Assembly: GCA_015501055.1 (NCBI GenBank)
Contig: JADNYV010000886.1
Coordinates: 1-13,503 of the forward strand
Direction of reading: 5' to 3'
Source of the DNA: Mucidula mucida
Taxonomy: Eukaryota > Basidiomycota > Agaricomycetes > Agaricales > Physalacriaceae
Length of the DNA stretch: 13,503 nt
In this document: positions 8,974-13,503 of the stretch, in pieces
How the letters are laid out: every line of letters begins with the position of its first letter
Numbering within the stretch: position 1 is the stretch's first letter
Made by a program: the position numbers and the translations under genes
Notes under the pieces: model-generated
The model's input: only the letters and a program-made list of their open reading frames with translations
What the model was told of the DNA's origin: nothing
Databases searched by the model: none

Positions 8974-11579
8974 ATGACTACCTTCCAGGCGCCTCCAAGC
9001 TCGGGCCAGCTCCCTGAGATTCCCGACGACCTCACAATCCCCCAGTTCATTCTTGACTATCAGCATCCTATTCGACCTCAGCGACCGAATGGTGTTCCAT
9101 GGCTAGTTGCCGACAAAAGTGGGCAAGCAATGGACTTGGAAGAGGTAAGATACATTCTTCTTAGAGCGCACGTTCTTGAGAGAGGATTGCTCTAGATTCA
9201 AAGGCGGACGAATGGTCTTGCTCTTGGCCTGCAAGCTAATTATTCAATTGGTGCGTTAGGACTTTGTCTTCGTCGTCTTTGTCTAAACCCTCATTGTTTC
9301 TCAAGGCGACGGCGACTCCGGTAAGAGCCTGTCGGCGGTAGCCTTCTGATTTCATGTTAACTGACGCGGAGGTTTCTAGTGCTTTTCTTCAGCAGTAATC
9401 ATATAGGTAAGTCCGGCCTCATACGGCGCCGTCTAGAGTCTGGTCCAACAATCCTCAGACTATCCTATCTGTATGTGGGCAGTCCATCGCCTTCTAGGCA
9501 TTGTCACGTAGGCGTTCCGCGACGCTGTTCATGCAAGCCAAGATTTACTCGATTACTACAGTCCATGCAACGTCGCACTAACCACGCCGGAGCTCGCCCA
9601 GCATATCGAGCTCTCCGGGGTGTCGCTCATTATCACGCACGTGGATTTCTTGCAGACCGTTCGTGGGGTTGGTTTCCCACAAGACCGCATCATCGTGCTT
9701 CTCGACCAGGACTCTCCGAGATCGGCGACTCCCCCCGTCGGCTTCGTCGGTCTGGAAGCGGTCATCGCGTACGGACTCAGGTCTGGCAAGCGGTTGAAAG
9801 AGGTCAAGTTGAATCCCGGTGAAGGAAAGACGAAAGTCGCATTTTACAGCTCCTCGAGCGGTACCACAGGCCCTCCAAAGGTCTGTAATTATGGCATGCA
9901 TTCGATTGCGATATGAAATTCTTTTGTAGATCGTCCAGATTTCGCATTACGCGTTCATTGCGAATGTGCTTCAGATCGCTACGCTCAACAGAGTTTCAGA
10001 GCCTTACGACGATTGGTCTAAGCTCAGGTATCGTCCTGGGGATGCCTGTCTTGCCATCTTGCCGTTTGCTCGTATGTGAAGTTGTGACTGAGCTCTATTA
10101 AAGTTAACCAGTGCCTTACTACAGACATTTATGGCCTTGTTCTTGTGGTACGCCTATGTAAGCTCTTTTTCAACAATGATTCCAACTCGACGTCTTCAGA
10201 CACATTTCAACATGTTCTCCGGTGTACGTGAGCATTGTACATCTGCATTTAGTGCAGTCTGATTGATACGTGTTAGATCTCTGTGGTCGTGGTACCAAGA
10301 TTCCACTTCATGGACATGCTGCAGAGCATTGTTCGTCACAAGATTACTTCGTTGATGGTAGTTCCGCCTCAGGTTGTCTTACTCTGCAAGGTACGATAAT
10401 CACCGATTTCCAATGCTTTCGCCTGATGGACGCGAGTAGGATCCTATCGTCAGACAATTCGATCTCTCCACTGTTCGGGTTGTATTGTGTGCTGCTGCAC
10501 CGCTGTCAGGTACGTGTGGGTTGGGTTCACGGAGATTTAGGGATTGCTAATAGTGCTACACAGCCGAACTATACGAACAACTGCTTCAGTTGATGCCGAA
10601 AGTGTACATTGGACAAGCATACGGTTGATATTCTCTCTTTCCTTTCTGTGATTGGCTGAATAAATCCTTCAGGCTCTACTGAGGCAACGGGCGTTGTGTC
10701 GATGTGCCCAGTTAAAGAAAAATGCGGTAGATTTGGAGGCGTCCTGGTTCCTGGTGCGACTGGTCGAGTAGTGAAGGCTGACAGCACACTCGCTGGCTAT
10801 AATGAAGAAGGCGAGTTGTACATTCAAACCCCTGCCGCTGCAATCGGATACTTGCACAATGATGCTGCGTGAGTCCTTTGACTAATTCACGACCCGCACT
10901 AACAATAAGTCACACAGGACAAGAGAAACGTTCGTAAATGGGTACGCAGCAACGTTCAAAGTTTCCTCCAGGAGTATAATATGCTAACAAATTTGTCAAG
11001 TTGGATATATTCTGGTGATTTGGTCAAGATTGACGATAATGATGAAATTGTTGTTATTGACAGATTGAAGGTATTTTATTCACTATTAAGGCGTGGATTC
11101 CAATTTTCTGATCATGAATAATTGCGTAGGAAATGATCAAGGTTGGCTTGCAAGCACGTTGTTTACTTAGATTCTGACAAGTCCCGTAAGGTCAAAGGTT
11201 TTCAAGTGGCGCCGGCGGAGCTGGAAGGGTGTATTTTAGGCCATCCCTACGCGGCAGACGTCTGCGTAGTCGGCGTTCCACATCCGTACAACGGGGAAGT
11301 TCCCTTTGCTTTCGTTGTTCTCACTGAGAAGGGACTCGAGACACTTGATACCAACGGCGCACATGTCGTCAAAGCATCGATCATGGAGGTGACTCGACAT
11401 TGCCATTGATTACTTCTGGAACCTGATTTCAATCCTAGCATGTCGCGGCCAACAAGGCGTCGTTCAAGCACCTCCATTATGTCAGAATTGTGCAAAGTGT
11501 ACCCAAAACGCCCAGTGGCAAGTTGCTTCGCCGGGAGCTTCGAGATGTAGCCCGAAATCAGTCGTCTACTAAACTCTAA
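8974..11579 (+). CDS. AMP-binding CoA ligase (4-coumarate/acyl-CoA ligase-like)
   Basis: Eighteen exons with consistent phases give 569 aa: 8974-9144, 9196-9250, 9306-9320, 9380-9406, 9459-9507, 9562-9880, 9930-10071, 10125-10147, 10200-10223, 10277-10390, 10440-10509, 10564-10623, 10673-10868, 10918-10941, 11001-11070, 11130-11141, 11191-11388, 11439-11579. The family (ANL superfamily) activates a carboxylic acid with ATP to an acyl-adenylate and then a CoA thioester. Motifs: ATP loop [12 protein letters not shown] (201-212), FAHIYG, YGSTEATG (from 356), YSGD (433-436), DRLKEMIKVKGFQ (from 450), and PSGK with catalytic Lys551. The substrate cannot be read; fungal homologues act on phenylpropanoid or fatty acids. 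The C-terminus STKL is close to, but not, a standard peroxisomal PTS1. Introns are 49-59 nt. The donor at 11142 (GTTGGC) is the weakest. No lesion was seen. Confidence 0.93.
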
Positions 11580-12027
11580 AATTCTTGAGTAGCTGACATG
11601 CTCAGACTGTGGGCATTACGACGCTGGAGTCTGGACGTCCCCATTCTAGTTACAATAAATATTCTCTATTTGAAAAACAGCCTACCAAGCCTAGACTTTA
11701 AACAACCAATGAAAGGGGACGTGGCGAAGAACGTGGGATTGAGTTCTCACAAACCTGTTGAATCTGAAGCAGTGCCGAAGCGTTGCCAACGGCTTTTTTG
11801 CGGAGATTAAACAGCAAGCACTTCTTGTTCTTTGACACATCTGAACCTCCCCCGTTTGGTCCCCCGCCACTTGTGCTTTGAGTCCATTCTGCGTACAGAC
11901 TTCATTTGTATCATCTGGAGAGAAAATCCTCAGTACGTCTACGCCTTATACGCCACTTGTATTGTTTGTAATATGGTCATGACTGTAAGGCAATCGACAC
12001 GTTTTCCCCCTCCAAAAGACAACAGAC
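11580..12027. other. Intergenic region without recognisable gene
   Basis: Apart from the AATAAA near the ligase, I see only open frames without family character (for example 11832-12038 plus). A CCAAT pentamer at about 11705 and a T/C-rich stretch near 12002-12013 could be relics of the promoter of the F-box gene that follows. Confidence 0.45.
11654..11659 (+). terminator. Polyadenylation signal of CoA ligase
   Basis: AATAAA occurs 75 nt after the ligase stop codon on the same strand, a usual position for a 3' end signal. Confidence 0.5.
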
Positions 12028-12741
12028 ATGTCACTTAAAGCCAGTGCAGGCCTTCACTATGCCCCATGCGCGGTGTACACTGTGGACGCATCGGAACCTG
12101 TCCTATCGCATGGGCACAACCTGCTCGCGACAAAGCTCGACCACCTGCTTCATGGTAACCAATCCCCAATGACAATGATTAGAGCCTGATTCACGATTGG
12201 GAATGCTCTTTTGACGTGCCTCTTGCGCAATTGGATGAGGCCATCTCGCGGCTAGCCCAAGAGTTGGCATTGGCCCAAACACGCAAAGCTGCTACTGAAG
12301 CTGCGAAACACCATTTCTGCCCTGCGTTATCCGTCACCTATCCCCCCTGAGATCTACCATGCCATTTTTGAGCACCTTTTGGTTGCCGAAGGCACGAGTT
12401 AAAAGTTTTGCGACATCTTCGACATGTCGCGGGATGCCGTGGCGCTTGGCACGCGGGTGTCCCAATATTGGCGCGCTACTGCGCTCTCTGTAGCGCCTTG
12501 TGGTGCTACCAAATCAATATCAATCTGGAAGCGGCCAAGAAAAAGAAGGTGCTGTCGCGATCGTGCGCTGCGTCTTGGAGCGCGCTGGAACCGGAGCGCG
12601 GACCTCAGGTTCTCAATTTATTTTGAAAATGGGGATGCTGAGGCATCCGCCAGGATCCTGACGCTCTTGATGATGCATTCATCGCAGTGGAAAGAGGCTT
12701 TTTTGTATGATATTCCCCAGAGGCTCGTCTCTCTCAGATAA
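12028..12741 (+). pseudogene. F-box protein remnant
   Basis: The arrangement matches the large basidiomycete F-box families, whose members recruit targets to SCF ubiquitin ligases. First comes LIHDWECSFDVPLAQLDEAISRL..., a coiled-coil segment read from about 12182. Then, in another frame, comes the F-box core SPIPPEIYHAIFEHLL (about 12333-12380), followed by ALGTRVSQYWRATALS. Another frame change leads to ALWCYQININLEAAKKKK, and a further one to FSIYFENGDAEASARILTLLM. There is an in-frame TAA at 12400-12402 just after the F-box core and a TAG near 12180. I see at least three frame changes and two stops, with no intron that removes them all. ATG 12028 (MSLKASAGLHYAPC) is the probable old start. 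The leucine-rich repeat part expected downstream is not recognisable. Confidence 0.7.
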
Positions 12742-13194
12742 TCAATGGAGAATCAGTGGGTTTGCCTTGCGATACTTGTGATGCAGAGCCAGCAAAAGCC
12801 ATCGATTGTGTTCATGTTTTACGCATCCCTGTATAGTATCTTATTCTGAAGAAAGGAAAGTAACAAGAAAAAGTGGCTCACCGACAAGTAATCGCGCAGG
12901 GACGTTCAAGGTGGGCTCATCTGGAGGAAATGAAGCCTTCCTTTTGGATTTTTTCCATGAGCCTGTGCTGCCCTTGTCCCAATTTACTGGTGACTGAAGA
13001 TTGCGCGATGTTTTTCTTACACTCGAGCCTCGTCTTCGTTTGCCATATTGGAGACAACAAGTTTCTTCGGCTACATATCTAGATCCCGGCTATCCCGTGC
13101 AATGACGTTTCGTGTTCTGACCAATCACGGCATAGGCGGGACCTAACATTCTTACTCTTTGGCTCTTACCACCACCATAAATTATTAACTTTTT
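12742..13194. other. Region without recognisable gene, before Rad4
   Basis: This probably contains further decayed F-box sequence on the left and the Rad4 promoter on the right. The 12806-12997 plus frame ends DFFHEPVLPLSQFTGD, faintly like the repeat region of F-box proteins, but too weak to call. CCAAT at 13121-13125 is a possible promoter element. The T/C-rich stretch 13140-13170 fits either a promoter or an intron. Confidence 0.4.
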
Positions 13195-13503
13195 AATGAA
13201 CAACGCGACGATGAGCACATCTTCGACGAGGACAGCGACGAAGAAGACTGGGAAGAGGTGGCCATCGAGCAGCCCCAACACTTGGACATAACGATTAACC
13301 AACAGCCTAAACCAGAGGTCAAGTCTGTCTATTTCTCTGCCTTTGGTCCTGGGTTTCCTGACAGTTTAATGCAGGAAGAAAGGCATTTCTCAGGCGGAAA
13401 GACTACTACGGGTCGATTGCCACAAATTGCACACCCTTGCCTTAATCGCGAACGCGCAAGTTCGGAATAGATGGCTGAATGATGAACTGCTGCATGTGGG
13501 TCA
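13195..13503 (+). CDS. rad4: Rad4/XPC-type DNA repair protein, 5' part
   Basis: Rad4/XPC recognises helix-distorting damage and starts nucleotide excision repair in the nucleus. The first exon seen encodes the acidic patch HIFDEDSDEEDWEEV and then LDITINQQPKPEV. An intron fits at 13323-13374 (GTCTGT, CTGAC branch, ATGCAG; 52 nt). The next exon reads KKGISQAERLLRVDCHKLH and then NRWLNDELLH, the conserved block opening the transglutaminase-like domain. The rest lies outside the window. The start is unresolved. The frame is closed by TAA at 13186-13188 and has no in-frame ATG before the acidic patch, while ATG 13196 is in a different frame. Either an upstream exon splices in, for example at the AG ending 13215 after a TTATTAAC branch-like site, or the 5' end is damaged. 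Confidence 0.82.
13323..13374 (+). other. Intron in Rad4 gene
   Basis: The donor GTCTGT, a CTGAC branch-like site at 13358-13362 and the acceptor GCAG join aa|g into a Lys codon and restore the conserved Rad4 frame. Confidence 0.8.

Noticed and set aside
9508..9561. TAG at 9508-9510 after GIVT as a nonsense mutation in the ligase
   Set aside because: A donor (GTAGGC) after gtc-ac and the CTACAG acceptor restore the frame exactly, so the TAG is intronic.
10569..10857. Minus-strand frames inside the CoA ligase
   Set aside because: They are shadows of ligase exons 12 and 13, whose plus-strand reading carries the YGSTEATG motif.
13090..13302. 70-codon minus frame with hydrophobic stretches
   Set aside because: It is antisense to the acidic Rad4 exon; acidic codons read backward give Leu, Val and Phe.
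1..13503. CRISPR arrays, rRNA, tRNA genes, origins
   Set aside because: No regularly spaced repeats, tRNA-like cloverleaf arms or rRNA-like stretches were noticed, and a CRISPR is not expected in fungal DNA.

Overview
This looks like basidiomycete (probably Agaricomycete) nuclear DNA. Genes are cut by many very short GT-AG introns, mostly 47-59 nt, with CTAAC/CTGAC-like branch points. The gene content also fits: class 3 lipase, MYND-finger protein, AMP-binding CoA ligase, F-box protein and Rad4. All exon joins were made by eye from splice signals, reading-frame continuity and recalled family sequence patterns; nothing was aligned or searched.

Layout. 1-430: no gene seen. 434-1836 (minus): a decayed alpha/beta-hydrolase (esterase) gene that lacks its C-terminal third and carries a frameshift; beyond its stop is a Cys-rich tail resembling transposase-like proteins, also frameshifted. 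2211-2458: a 244-bp MITE-like element with 27-bp terminal inverted repeats and a TA target duplication. 2714-4034 (plus): an MFS transporter pseudogene with an in-frame stop, a large internal deletion and several frameshifts. 4769-6028 (plus): an intact secreted class 3 lipase (8 exons, 301 aa). 6475-8611 (minus): an intact MYND zinc-finger protein (4 exons, 659 aa). 8974-11579 (plus): an intact acyl/aryl-CoA ligase (18 exons, 569 aa), divergent from the MYND gene. 12028-12741 (plus): an F-box pseudogene. About 13200-13503 (plus): the 5' part of a Rad4/XPC DNA-repair gene running off the window.

Taken together, intact genes alternate with decaying ones. Every gene still recognisable as a hydrolase, transporter, lipase or ligase would suit uptake and activation of lipids or aromatic acids, but only the lipase and ligase are intact and a shared pathway is inference. 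I found no convincing novel system. The best non-textbook items are the MITE with its internal repeats, the unusually clear stages of pseudogene decay, and the 12-nt and 15-nt micro-exons of the ligase.
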